From contig CANQLX010000014.1 in assembly GCA_947624835.1 (NCBI GenBank), positions 1-34,911 on the forward strand: 34,911 nt of DNA, read 5' to 3'. Position 1 is the stretch's first letter, and the number at the start of each line of letters is the position of its first letter. The position numbers were made by a program, and so were the translations under genes. Below the pieces are notes generated by a model, which was not told the origin of the DNA, made no database searches, and worked only from the letters and a program-made list of their open reading frames with translations. This DNA is from an uncultured Clostridia bacterium. GTDB lineage: Bacteria > Bacillota > Clostridia > Oscillospirales > Acutalibacteraceae. This document shows positions 17,486 to 24,934 of this stretch, piece after piece.

Positions 17486-18412
17486 TCATAATTTTTCGCA
17501 GCATCTCAGTTTGGCACTTCTGCTGCGTGGATTCTCTTCAAGCTCAGCACCGTCCGCCTGTACCGGTTTTCTGTTTACAAGTCTCGCAGTCGGTCTGCGT
17601 CCGCATACACATATTGGAAAATCCTTCGGGCATATACAGCCCTCGCACCACTTAGCCATTCTTTGCTTTACCGTTCTGTCTTCAAGTGAATGGAAGGTTA
17701 TAACCGCAAGCCTGCCCCCTGTTTTCAGAGAGGAAAAAGCATTGTCAAGTCCCTCTGAAAGTCTGTCAAGCTCCCCGTTCACAAATATCCTTAGTGCCTG
17801 AAATGTTTTTCTCGCAGGATGCTTATCATGACGTTTAGCGGCAGGATAAGCCGATTTTACTATCTCCGCAAGCTGTACGGTTGTTTCTATAGGATTTTTT
17901 GCCCTTTCTCTCTCAATGGCACGTGCTATATTCTTTGCAAATTTTTCCTCACCGTAGAGTGCAAGTATACGGACAAGCTCGGAAAAACTCAGTGTATTGA
18001 CATAATCGGCTGCGGTAGGACCGCTCTGACTCATTCTCATATCCAACGGTGCTTCATTATGATATGAAAAACCTCTTTCCGCACAATCAAGCTGATGTGA
18101 GGACACTCCGATATCCATCAAAACACCATCAAGACCTTTTATATCAAGCTCCTCTATAACAGATGGTATTTCCGAAAAATTAGCCCTCACTATTGACACT
18201 CTGTTTTCACCCGAAAAACGTTCATTCAAGGCTTCAATGGCATCCGGATCCTGATCAACACAAATCAATCTGCCACTCTCTCCGAGCTTTTCAAGAATCC
18301 CGGCGGAATGTCCTCCGCCGCCTGCTGTGCCGTCAAGATATATTCCGTCCGGCTTTATATCAAGAAACTCTAAAGTCTTATCAAACAGAACCGGCCTATG
18401 AGAAAATTCCAT
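17486..18412 (-). CDS. rsmH: 16S rRNA (cytosine-1402-N4)-methyltransferase
   Basis: 308 aa, the usual size. The SAM-binding motif DGTAGGGGHSAGIL is near residue 28, with VDQDPDAI, VLMDIGVSSHQLD and the family C-terminus region with VITFHSLEDRTVKQ. It methylates N4 of C1402 in 16S rRNA. The segment EGCICPKDFPICVCG is a Cys cluster common in this family. It is 12 bp downstream of mraZ with GAGGTGG as ribosome binding site, the standard dcw start. Confidence 0.97.
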   Translation of the reverse strand: MEFSHRPVLFDKTLEFLDIKPDGIYLDGTAGGGGHSAGILEKLGESGRLICVDQDPDAIEALNERFSGENRVSIVRANFSEIPSVIEELDIKGLDGVLMDIGVSSHQLDCAERGFSYHNEAPLDMRMSQSGPTAADYVNTLSFSELVRILALYGEEKFAKNIARAIERERAKNPIETTVQLAEIVKSAYPAAKRHDKHPARKTFQALRIFVNGELDRLSEGLDNAFSSLKTGGRLAVITFHSLEDRTVKQRMAKWCEGCICPKDFPICVCGRRPTARLVNRKPVQADGAELEENPRSRSAKLRCCEKL

Positions 18413-18424
18413 TGTTCCACCTCG

Positions 18425-18844
18425 TCAAAGCTCCAGAGCACCCATGATATCGTAAACGTCATCATCTGAAAGCTGCTCGTTATATTCTTCCCATTTTCCT
18501 GCATCCCATATTTCCACCTGTCCGCCGGCACCGTTTATAACAACGTCCTTATCAATTCCGGCATAGTCCCTCAGTGCCTGAGAAAGAAGAACTCTTCCCT
18601 GCTTATCGGGAATAAGCTCAACAGCACTTGAAAAGAAGAAACGCTTCAGCTTTACTGTCGTCGCAGATGGTTTTGATGCTATGCTTTCCCCAAGCTTGTC
18701 CCAGCTTTCCTTTGATAAAACCATAATAGTATTATCCTTACCCTTAGTGGCATAGAAAACCTCACCAAGCTCCTCACGGAACTTAGCGGGAATTATAACT
18801 CTTCCCTTAGAGTCTATATTATGTTGATAAGTACCGATTAACAT
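18425..18844 (-). CDS. mraZ: Transcriptional regulator MraZ
   Basis: About 139 aa with two AbrB-like halves, each holding the DxxGR signature (NIDSKGRVIIPAKFRE and PDKQGRVLLSQALRDYAG). It forms a ring that binds direct repeats upstream of its own operon and usually represses the dcw cluster. Start: the ATG at 18844 gives MLIGTYQHNIDSKG, the usual N-terminus, with GGTGG 8 nt upstream; the longer GTG start at 18859 is unlikely. It is the first gene of the cluster. Confidence 0.96.
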   Translation of the reverse strand: MLIGTYQHNIDSKGRVIIPAKFREELGEVFYATKGKDNTIMVLSKESWDKLGESIASKPSATTVKLKRFFFSSAVELIPDKQGRVLLSQALRDYAGIDKDVVINGAGGQVEIWDAGKWEEYNEQLSDDDVYDIMGALEL

Positions 18845-18896
18845 AATATACGCCACCACTCAGAATAACAATCTGTCATTTTATGGGTTTTCATGA

Positions 18897-18919
18897 CACA
18901 ATGTTGCACAAACACCCAC
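18897..18919 (-). promoter_or_regulatory. Candidate MraZ box: three 10-bp repeats
   Basis: On the minus strand the trinucleotide GTG occurs at 18919-18917, 18909-18907 and 18899-18897, exactly 10 bp apart, in the words AGTGGG, TGTGCA and TGTGTC. MraZ is known to bind two to four short G-rich direct repeats spaced about one helical turn near the mraZ start. These begin 11 bp after the -10 box, so bound protein would block the transcription start. Confidence 0.55.
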
Positions 18920-18930
18920 TCTGTTTTTAT

Positions 18931-18959
18931 ATTATAACTTAATACACATAAAAAAGCAA
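18931..18959 (-). promoter_or_regulatory. Sigma-A promoter of the dcw cluster
   Basis: TTGCTT, exactly 17 bp, TATAAT on the minus strand, about 85 bp before the mraZ ATG. It is the only strong promoter seen upstream of mraZ. Confidence 0.75.
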
Positions 18960-19155
18960 GGCATTGATAGTATTTTTTTAACTCACAATTCTGTCCCAAA
19001 CAAAATATCACTTTTTTCTACCTCGCAAAACATGGCGAAAAATGCGGTTTTTTACGAATAATAATTCTATATTCACATTATAATTGACTGAAAAATTTTT
19101 TTATTTTTTTGTATAAAATCACATATCTGACAGAAAATAAATCTGAGGTGATTAT

Positions 19156-19509
19156 ATGCAGTATTTATATGCATTCATTGTAGGTGGAATACTTTGTGTC
19201 ATTGCACAGATACTTATTGACAAAACACAGCTTACACCTGCACGAATACTTGTCATATATGTTGTCGGCGGAGTTATATTGACAGCAATAGGTCTGTATG
19301 ATCCGATAGTGAATTTTGCCGGTGCCGGAGCAACAGTTCCGCTAACAGGCTTCGGATATTCGCTTGCAAAGGGAATTGAGGAAGAAGTAAATTCAAACGG
19401 TCTTATAGGTATCCTTACAGGCGGACTTACCGCTTGTTCAGCCGGAATTGCCGCCGCCATTTTCTTTGGATATATTATGGCAATCTTCAAAAAGCCGAGC
19501 ACAAAATAA
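19156..19509 (+). CDS. spoVAE: Stage V sporulation protein AE
   Basis: 117 aa, full length. Three to four hydrophobic segments. Strong family words are present: QILIDKTQLTPARILV, FAGAGATVPLTGFGYSLAKG, and GLIGILTGGLTACSAGI. SpoVAE forms, with SpoVAC, the spore inner-membrane channel that moves dipicolinic acid into the forespore and out at germination. No spoVAC or spoVAD adjoins it, unlike the classic spoVA operon. Ribosome binding site GAGGTGATT is upstream. It is the clearest sign that the organism or its close ancestor forms spores. Confidence 0.95.
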   Translation: MQYLYAFIVGGILCVIAQILIDKTQLTPARILVIYVVGGVILTAIGLYDPIVNFAGAGATVPLTGFGYSLAKGIEEEVNSNGLIGILTGGLTACSAGIAAAIFFGYIMAIFKKPSTK

Positions 19510-19514
19510 AAATA

Positions 19515-19562
19515 TATGCACCTGATTGCAGCAAGACTGAATATGCTGTAATCAGGTGCATA
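19515..19562. terminator. Long hairpin after spoVAE
   Basis: A 19-bp stem with one G-T pair (19515-19533 with 19544-19562, outer arm TATGCACCTG) and a 10-nt loop starts 6 bp after the spoVAE stop. No T-run follows on the plus strand; an A-rich run precedes it, which would give a U-run only for leftward transcripts. It may end or stabilise the spoVAE mRNA. Confidence 0.55.
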
Positions 19563-19613
19563 AATTATAAAAATGAACCGACATTTTATTCTTCCTATTA
19601 TATTCCCTTGTTA

Positions 19614-19642
19614 TTGCTTTTTCCTATTGAAAATGATATACT
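19614..19642 (+). promoter_or_regulatory. Sigma-A promoter for the TetR gene
   Basis: TTGCTT, 17 bp, TATACT. The -10 is followed by TATAGGTAGA (19643-19652), nearly repeated after the -10 of the mmpL promoter. CCTAT (19623-19627) and ATAGG (19644-19648) form a spaced inverted repeat around the -10, a possible operator. Confidence 0.62.
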
Positions 19643-19679
19643 TATAGGTAGAATCACGCAACTGACAAGGAGATCTTAA

Positions 19680-20237
19680 ATGGCTACTTTTACCAAGCAG
19701 GCACTCAAGCAAGCATTTATAAAATTACTTGATGAACACCCTCTCTCTCAAATAACAGTTAAAGATATAGTAAATGAGTGCGGAGTAAACCGCAATACCT
19801 TTTATTACTATTTTGAGGATATTCCAAACCTTATAGAGGATATTGTAACCGAAGATGCAGAAAAAATCATACAACAGTATCCGACAGTAGAAAAGATTGA
19901 GGACTGTCTGAGTGCTGTTATAGAAACCGCACTTTCAAAAAGACGTGCAGTCTTACACATATACAATTCAATAAATAGGGAAATATATGAGCAATATCTA
20001 TGGCGTGTTTGCGGATATATCATAGATGCATATCTCAATACCATACTTAACGGAAGAAAAATCTCCGACAGCGACCTTGTGATAATAAAAAAATATCTTG
20101 AGGGTGTCGGCTTCGGAATAATATCAGGGTGGCTTATGACCGGAATGACCGAGGATATACTCACGGTCTTCTACCGGATATGTGAAATAAAAAAGGGAAC
20201 GGTGGAGGAAATGATTTCTCGCTGTGAATTAAAATAG
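19680..20237 (+). CDS. TetR/AcrR family regulator
   Basis: 185 aa. An N-terminal TetR DNA-binding domain (residues ~1-50) has the helix-turn-helix QITVKDIVNECGVNRNTFYYYF. An all-helical C-terminal domain is of the type found in dihydroxyacetone-kinase-regulator-like (DhaS/TetR_C_8) members. These usually repress a neighbouring transporter until a ligand binds. Here the next genes on the same strand are the MMPL exporter and its partner, the likely targets. Ribosome binding site AAGGAGAT is upstream. It is closed by its own terminator, so mmpL has a separate transcript. Confidence 0.92.
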   Translation: MATFTKQALKQAFIKLLDEHPLSQITVKDIVNECGVNRNTFYYYFEDIPNLIEDIVTEDAEKIIQQYPTVEKIEDCLSAVIETALSKRRAVLHIYNSINREIYEQYLWRVCGYIIDAYLNTILNGRKISDSDLVIIKKYLEGVGFGIISGWLMTGMTEDILTVFYRICEIKKGTVEEMISRCELK

Positions 20238-20283
20238 AATATACAATATAACAATTATGTCATAATTTCAGACATTCGGTTAA

Positions 20284-20317
20284 CCCGTGCCCAAAAAACA
20301 GGCACGGGGCTTTTTTT
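20284..20317 (+). terminator. Terminator after the TetR gene
   Basis: Perfect 8-bp GC-rich stem CCCGTGCC / GGCACGGG, 9-nt loop, followed by GC and seven T. A classic rho-independent terminator. Confidence 0.93.
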
Positions 20318-20345
20318 GTCCGTTTTCGTTATCCGGTTTGATAAA

Positions 20346-20363
20346 TATAATGCTATAAGTAGA
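20346..20363 (+). promoter_or_regulatory. Possible -10 and operator of mmpL
   Basis: TATAAT at 20346-20351 is followed by TATAAGTAGA (20354-20363), close to the TATAGGTAGA after the tetR -10. The -35 position (20323-20328) reads TTTTCG, a poor match, so the promoter may be weak or differently placed. The shared decamer could be a TetR half-site. Confidence 0.4.
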
Positions 20364-20379
20364 GGGAGGAGTGTTTGAC

Positions 20380-20427
20380 ATGGTTAGCACTGTTAAGGCT
20401 TGCCGCTTGGAAAGACATAGCCGCTGA
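20380..20427 (+). CDS. Possible 15-residue leader peptide before mmpL
   Basis: ATG to TGA coding MVSTVKACRLERHSR. It has a very good ribosome binding site (GGGAGGA, 9 nt before the ATG), better than that of the large gene that starts 31 bp later. It could be a leader peptide or just the remains of an earlier start. The TTG frame one base over (25 codons, starting MTWLALLRLAAW) is also open but has poor spacing to the site. No stall or attenuator hairpin is evident. Confidence 0.35.
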   Translation: MVSTVKACRLERHSR

Positions 20428-20458
20428 TGAAACAAAGAAAAGGAAAGGGTGACTGTTT

Positions 20459-22576
20459 ATGCGTTTTTCAAAAGCAGTAGTTAAATACCGAATACCGATT
20501 TTAATTATTGCTGTGCTGCTTCTGATACCGTCAGTTCTCGGTATGATAGGAACACGGATAAATTATGATATGCTCTCCTATCTGCCGGAGGATATGGAAA
20601 CCGTCAAGGGACAGGATGAGCTGCTCAAGGATTTCGGCAAGGGTGCATTTTCATTTATTATCGTTGAAGATATGCCCGACAAGGATGTTTCGGCACTGAA
20701 AGAAAAAATCGAGGCTGTGGATCATGTAGAAAATGTCATATGGTATGATTCAATAGTCGATATATCCGTACCCAAGGAAATCCTGCCGGACGAAATATAT
20801 AATGAATTCAACACTGAACACTCAACTATGATGGCTGTATTTTTTGATTCATCCACATCCTCGGATGCTACAATGGATGCAATAAAAGAAATACGTAGTA
20901 TTACAGGAAAGCAATGCTTTGTTTCGGGTATGTCAGCCATGATAACGGATTTAAGAAATATCTGCGAGGAAGAAGAACCCGTATATGTAGGAATTGCCGT
21001 ATTGCTTGCCTGCATTGTGATGCTTGTCCTGCTTGATAGCTGGCTTGTACCGTTTATGTTCCTTATAAGCATCGGAATGATGATACTTATAAACCTCGGA
21101 AGCAATTACTTCCTGGGAGATATATCATATATAACAAAGGCCCTTTCAGCCGTTTTGCAGCTTGCGGTTACAATGGATTATTCAATCTTCCTCTGGCACA
21201 GCTATAATGAGCAGAAAAACAAATACGAACATAAAGAGGATGCAATGGCTGCTGCAATCAAGGAAACTCTTACCTCGGTTGTAGGAAGTTCTATTACTAC
21301 CGTTGCGGGCTTTATAGCTCTGTGTTTCATGACTTTTACAATGGGACGTGACCTCGGAATTGTAATGGCTAAGGGTGTTATTCTTGGTGTTCTTGGCTGC
21401 GTCACGGTTCTTCCCGCACTTATCCTTGTATTTGACAAGCCGCTTCAAAAAACAAAGCATAAACCACTCATACCGAATATGGGTAGATTCGCAAATAGTA
21501 TAACACGTATATTCCCCGTATTTCTTGTGATCTTTGTTCTGCTGATTCCACCGGCATATTACGGATATGAAAAAACTAATAACGAGGTATATTACGATTT
21601 ATCACAGTGTCTCCCTGATGATATGGATTTTGCAATAGCAAACAACAAACTTACAGATGATTTTGATATTGCAACAACAGAAATGATTTTGGTTGACTCG
21701 AATCTTAAACCGAAAACCGTTAAGGCCATGACAGATGAAATGGAAAAGGTTGACGGAGTCAAATACGTTCTCGGTCTTGAATCACTTTTAGGAACGAGAG
21801 TACCGGAGGAGGTTATACCCGACTCAATAAGGGGTATGCTTGAAAGCGAAAAATGGGAACTGCTTCTTATAAACTCCGAATACAAGGTGGCAAGTGATGA
21901 GTTGAGCAGTCAGATCAACAGGCTTAATACAATACTGAAAAAATATGATGAAAACGGTATGCTTATCGGTGAGGGTCCGTGTATGAAGGATCTGATCGAA
22001 ACTACCTCACATGATTTTCAAGTTGTCAACATAATTTCTATACTTGCCATATTTGTAATAATTGGATTGGTTGAAAAGAGCATATCCCTGCCTTTTGTAT
22101 TGATTTCGGTCATTGAGCTTTCAATTTTCATGAACCTTGGTTTCCCTCACTATCTCGGACAAAGTCTGCCGTTTATTGCACCGATATGCATAAGTACAAT
22201 ACAACTTGGTGCAACCGTTGACTATGCTATTCTTATGACAACAAGATACAAGTCTGAGCGTATAAACGGAGGCAGTAAAAAGAAAGCTATACAAACGGCA
22301 CTATCTACATCAATTCCCTCAATTATTGTTTCCGGAATGGGATTGTTTGCCGCAACTTTTGGTGTAGCAATCTATTCGGATGTTGATATGATAGGTTCGA
22401 TATGTATGCTCCTGGCAAGAGGTGCAGTCATCAGTATGATTGCGGTTATATTCATTCTTCCGGCTCTGCTTATGCTTTGTGACAGGGTTATATGTGCCAC
22501 AACCATAGGTATGGGGAAAATATATAAATCAAATAATAAACAGGAGGCTGTCAGAAATGAAAAAGTCCATAATTAA
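20459..22576 (+). CDS. MMPL/RND family transporter
   Basis: 705 aa. The layout is that of RND-type MMPL proteins: one N-terminal helix, an extracytoplasmic domain (~35-180), five to six helices, a second loop domain (~375-530), then six helices. Both halves carry the proton-relay Asp-Tyr pair (TMDYSIFLW and ATVDYAILM). Family members export lipids, lipopeptides or drugs using the proton gradient. It ends with a cytoplasmic basic tail. The next gene overlaps it by 20 bp, so the two are translationally coupled. AAAGGGTG precedes the ATG. Confidence 0.93.
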   Translation: MRFSKAVVKYRIPILIIAVLLLIPSVLGMIGTRINYDMLSYLPEDMETVKGQDELLKDFGKGAFSFIIVEDMPDKDVSALKEKIEAVDHVENVIWYDSIVDISVPKEILPDEIYNEFNTEHSTMMAVFFDSSTSSDATMDAIKEIRSITGKQCFVSGMSAMITDLRNICEEEEPVYVGIAVLLACIVMLVLLDSWLVPFMFLISIGMMILINLGSNYFLGDISYITKALSAVLQLAVTMDYSIFLWHSYNEQKNKYEHKEDAMAAAIKETLTSVVGSSITTVAGFIALCFMTFTMGRDLGIVMAKGVILGVLGCVTVLPALILVFDKPLQKTKHKPLIPNMGRFANSITRIFPVFLVIFVLLIPPAYYGYEKTNNEVYYDLSQCLPDDMDFAIANNKLTDDFDIATTEMILVDSNLKPKTVKAMTDEMEKVDGVKYVLGLESLLGTRVPEEVIPDSIRGMLESEKWELLLINSEYKVASDELSSQINRLNTILKKYDENGMLIGEGPCMKDLIETTSHDFQVVNIISILAIFVIIGLVEKSISLPFVLISVIELSIFMNLGFPHYLGQSLPFIAPICISTIQLGATVDYAILMTTRYKSERINGGSKKKAIQTALSTSIPSIIVSGMGLFAATFGVAIYSDVDMIGSICMLLARGAVISMIAVIFILPALLMLCDRVICATTIGMGKIYKSNNKQEAVRNEKVHN

Positions 22577-24764
22577 AATAATAGCTGTTTGCCTTTGTGC
22601 CGCTGTTGCCTTTGGCGGTATCGTTCTAAACGCTTCATCTGTCAATTCGGATGATAATACAGAGGAAGAAAGCAAACAGGTCTCTGTTGACAAGGAAAAT
22701 AAGAATGATTCCAACTTTAAGGACGAAACGGTATATATCCTTGCAAATGCTGACGGGTCAACCGATAAGATTATCGTAAGCGACTGGATAAAAAACAAGC
22801 TTAAAAATAAGTCCCTGGGTGACATAACGGAATTGGCAGACATTGAAAATATCAAAGGCAGCGAAACCTATACCGACGGCAGCGGAAATACAAAGGTATG
22901 GGACGCCGAGGGGAATGATATTTACTATCAGGGAAATATAGATAAGGAACTGCCTGTTGATCTGAAGATTTCTTATAAGCTTGACGGAGTGGATATATCC
23001 CCCTCCGAGCTTGTCGGAAAAAGCGGCAAGGTTACAATACGCTTTGATTATACAAATAAGCAATTTGAATATAAGGAGATAGAGGGTAAAAAAGAAAAAA
23101 TTTATGTTCCTTATGCTATGCTTACGGGAGTAGTACTTGATAATGACATATTCAGAAACGTGGATATCACAAACGGCAAGCTGATAAATGACGGCAGCCG
23201 TACTGTAATTGTAGGAGCAGCTTTCCCCGGCTTGCAAGAGAACTTAGGTATTTCAAAGGAGGATTTTGAAATTCCCGATTATGTTGAAATAACGGCGGAT
23301 GCGGAAAACTTTGAGCTTGGTATGACCGCTACTCTTGCTACTAATGAGCTTTTCAATGAAATTGACACAAACAGGCTTGATAAGATTGATGACCTTAAGG
23401 ACTCTATCAAGGGGCTGACAGACGGTATGAACAAGCTGCTTGACGGATCATCTGAGCTTTATGACGGTCTATCGGAATTACTTGATAAATCAAGCAATCT
23501 TACAGACGGAATAGGTCAGCTTGCCAACGGTGCAGGCTCACTCAAAAATGGTACTGCAGAACTTGATGAGGGGGCTTTAAGTCTACAATCCGGTGCTGAG
23601 CAGTTATCCAACGGACTTAACACTCTTTCCTCAGAAAATGATAAGCTCAACGGCGGTGCAAAACAGGTATTTGAAACACTACTTTCAACTGCAAATAATC
23701 AGCTTTCCGCTGCCGGACTTGAAGTACCAACCTTGACTATTGATAATTATTCGGATGTACTTGATAATGTAATAGCCTCACTTGATAAGAATGAGGTATA
23801 TAAGAAAGCTTTGGACACTGTAAAGGCTGCTGTTGAGGAAAAGCGTGACTATATTACAGAGCAGGTAACAGCGGCAGTTCGTCAGGAAGTAGAAAAACAG
23901 GTAACAGCCGCTGTCAAAAATAAGGTTATGCAAAAGGTAACACAGGCGGTTCGTGAGAACGTCCGAGTACAGGTTCTATCCGCTATAAATATGGATGCGG
24001 CAAGCTACGAAGCCGCAGTTTCCGCAGGTCTCATTGATAAGGCTACCCAACAGAATATAGAAAACGAAATAGAAAAACAAATGAAGAGCGATACCGTATT
24101 ACAGACAATAGAAGCAAAAACGGATGAGCAAATGGACTCTGAGGAAATAAAAGCGACCATCGAGGAAAATGTTGCTCAGCAAATGAAAACCGATAATGTC
24201 AAAGAGCAAATTACCTCAAATACAGAGGCACAGGTACAAAAGGCTGTTTCCGATAATATGGCTTCCAATGAGGTACAATCACAGCTCACGGCAGCATCCG
24301 AGGGTGTGAAATCCGTGGCATCCTTAAAATCCTCCCTTGATAGCTACAACACCTTCTACATGGGCTTGCAGACATATACAGACGGAGTTTCCCAGGCGGC
24401 CGACGGTGCAAATGAGCTGAAAAACGGCACAAATGAGCTTAGAAACGGTACAAAGCAGCTTAAGGACGGTTCAGGTGAGTTATATGACGGAATACTCACT
24501 CTCAAAGATTCAACCCCGGCTCTTATTGACGGTATTAAACAGCTTGAGAACGGTTCGGGACAGCTAAAGGACGGTCTTGTTGAATATAATGAGGAGGGTA
24601 TTCAAAAGCTATCGGATATTGTAAACAAGAATGTTGACAGTATTGTTGAAAGGCTCCGTGCAACAAAGGAGGTATCACTTAACTACAAGAGTTTTGCCGG
24701 CATAGATGATAATTCCGATGGACAGGTAAAATTCATATATAGAACTGATTCATTAGAAAAATAA
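22557..24764 (+). CDS. Secreted Leu-x-x-Gly heptad-repeat partner of the MMPL transporter
   Basis: 735 aa. Signal peptide or anchor at 4-28 without a lipobox Cys. Residues ~45-280 form a beta-rich domain. A first block of heptads with L-x-x-G (LTDG, LLDG, LYDG, LTDG, LANG, LKNG and on) spans ~285-368. A long charged helical middle spans ~380-600 (EQVTAAVRQEVEKQVTAAV). A second L-x-x-G block covers ~619-678, then a short tail. The heptads are those of YhgE/Pip (phage infection protein), but the C-terminal ABC-2 membrane domain of those proteins is missing. The two blocks could fold back on each other as a long outward-pointing hairpin. GGAGG is 9 nt upstream. It is always read with the transporter because of the overlap. 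Confidence 0.88.
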   Translation: MKKSIIKIIAVCLCAAVAFGGIVLNASSVNSDDNTEEESKQVSVDKENKNDSNFKDETVYILANADGSTDKIIVSDWIKNKLKNKSLGDITELADIENIKGSETYTDGSGNTKVWDAEGNDIYYQGNIDKELPVDLKISYKLDGVDISPSELVGKSGKVTIRFDYTNKQFEYKEIEGKKEKIYVPYAMLTGVVLDNDIFRNVDITNGKLINDGSRTVIVGAAFPGLQENLGISKEDFEIPDYVEITADAENFELGMTATLATNELFNEIDTNRLDKIDDLKDSIKGLTDGMNKLLDGSSELYDGLSELLDKSSNLTDGIGQLANGAGSLKNGTAELDEGALSLQSGAEQLSNGLNTLSSENDKLNGGAKQVFETLLSTANNQLSAAGLEVPTLTIDNYSDVLDNVIASLDKNEVYKKALDTVKAAVEEKRDYITEQVTAAVRQEVEKQVTAAVKNKVMQKVTQAVRENVRVQVLSAINMDAASYEAAVSAGLIDKATQQNIENEIEKQMKSDTVLQTIEAKTDEQMDSEEIKATIEENVAQQMKTDNVKEQITSNTEAQVQKAVSDNMASNEVQSQLTAASEGVKSVASLKSSLDSYNTFYMGLQTYTDGVSQAADGANELKNGTNELRNGTKQLKDGSGELYDGILTLKDSTPALIDGIKQLENGSGQLKDGLVEYNEEGIQKLSDIVNKNVDSIVERLRATKEVSLNYKSFAGIDDNSDGQVKFIYRTDSLEK

Positions 24765-24776
24765 AACCAATAATCA

Positions 24777-24818
24777 GGCTCCGACCAAGTTTTTATATAC
24801 TTAGTCGAAGCCTTTGTT
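24777..24818. terminator. Shared terminator between MMPL set and ABC exporter
   Basis: 13-bp imperfect stem GGCTCCGACCAAG / CTTAGTCGAAGCC, 10-nt loop. As plus-strand RNA it has two C-A mismatches and a TTTGTT tail. As minus-strand RNA both mismatches become G-U pairs and a T-rich tail follows a few bases later. It lies 12 bp after the heptad gene and 117 bp after the leftward permease, and may serve both. Confidence 0.65.
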
Positions 24819-24934
24819 ATACAGATTCAACTAAAATTTAAGATTGCTTTTCAGTAGACCATTACATCTGCGAGATACCGCTGTCAATTTGTAACCCACC
24901 GGCACGTAAATATACTTGCCGCAAGTGGCTTTGC

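Larger units (their letters stand above)
18845..19155. other. Divergent intergenic region between mraZ and spoVAE
   Basis: About 310 bp with no gene. The left part holds the dcw promoter (18931-18959) and the three 10-bp-spaced GTG cores (18897-18919). The right part is extremely A/T rich with long T runs (19096-19117). I looked for a sporulation promoter for spoVAE and found only a GAATA/CATTATA pair (from about 19049) with 15 bp between, which is too short for a normal sigma-G site. I see no RNA gene here. Confidence 0.7.

Noticed and set aside
19022..19140. Sigma-G promoter for spoVAE
   Set aside because: The best GAATA and CATTATA pair has a 15-bp spacer instead of the usual 17-18 bp, so I do not list it as a promoter.
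20254..20266. Perfect palindrome ATTATGTCATAAT as a TetR operator
   Set aside because: It lies after the tetR stop and before the terminator, not near either promoter, and A/T-rich palindromes of this length are common here.
20375..20380. TTGACA hexamer as a -35 box for mmpL
   Set aside because: No -10 like sequence lies 16-18 bp downstream; the hexamer overlaps the start of the small leader ORF by chance.
22758..23237. 159-codon minus-strand ORF inside the heptad-repeat gene
   Set aside because: No ribosome binding site or recognisable domain; the plus-strand gene is continuous and has regular heptads.
24821..24934. Possible small RNA in the gap after the leftward permease
   Set aside because: Only a tiny ACTTGC/GCAAGT hairpin at 24915-24927 is visible, with no promoter or terminator of its own.
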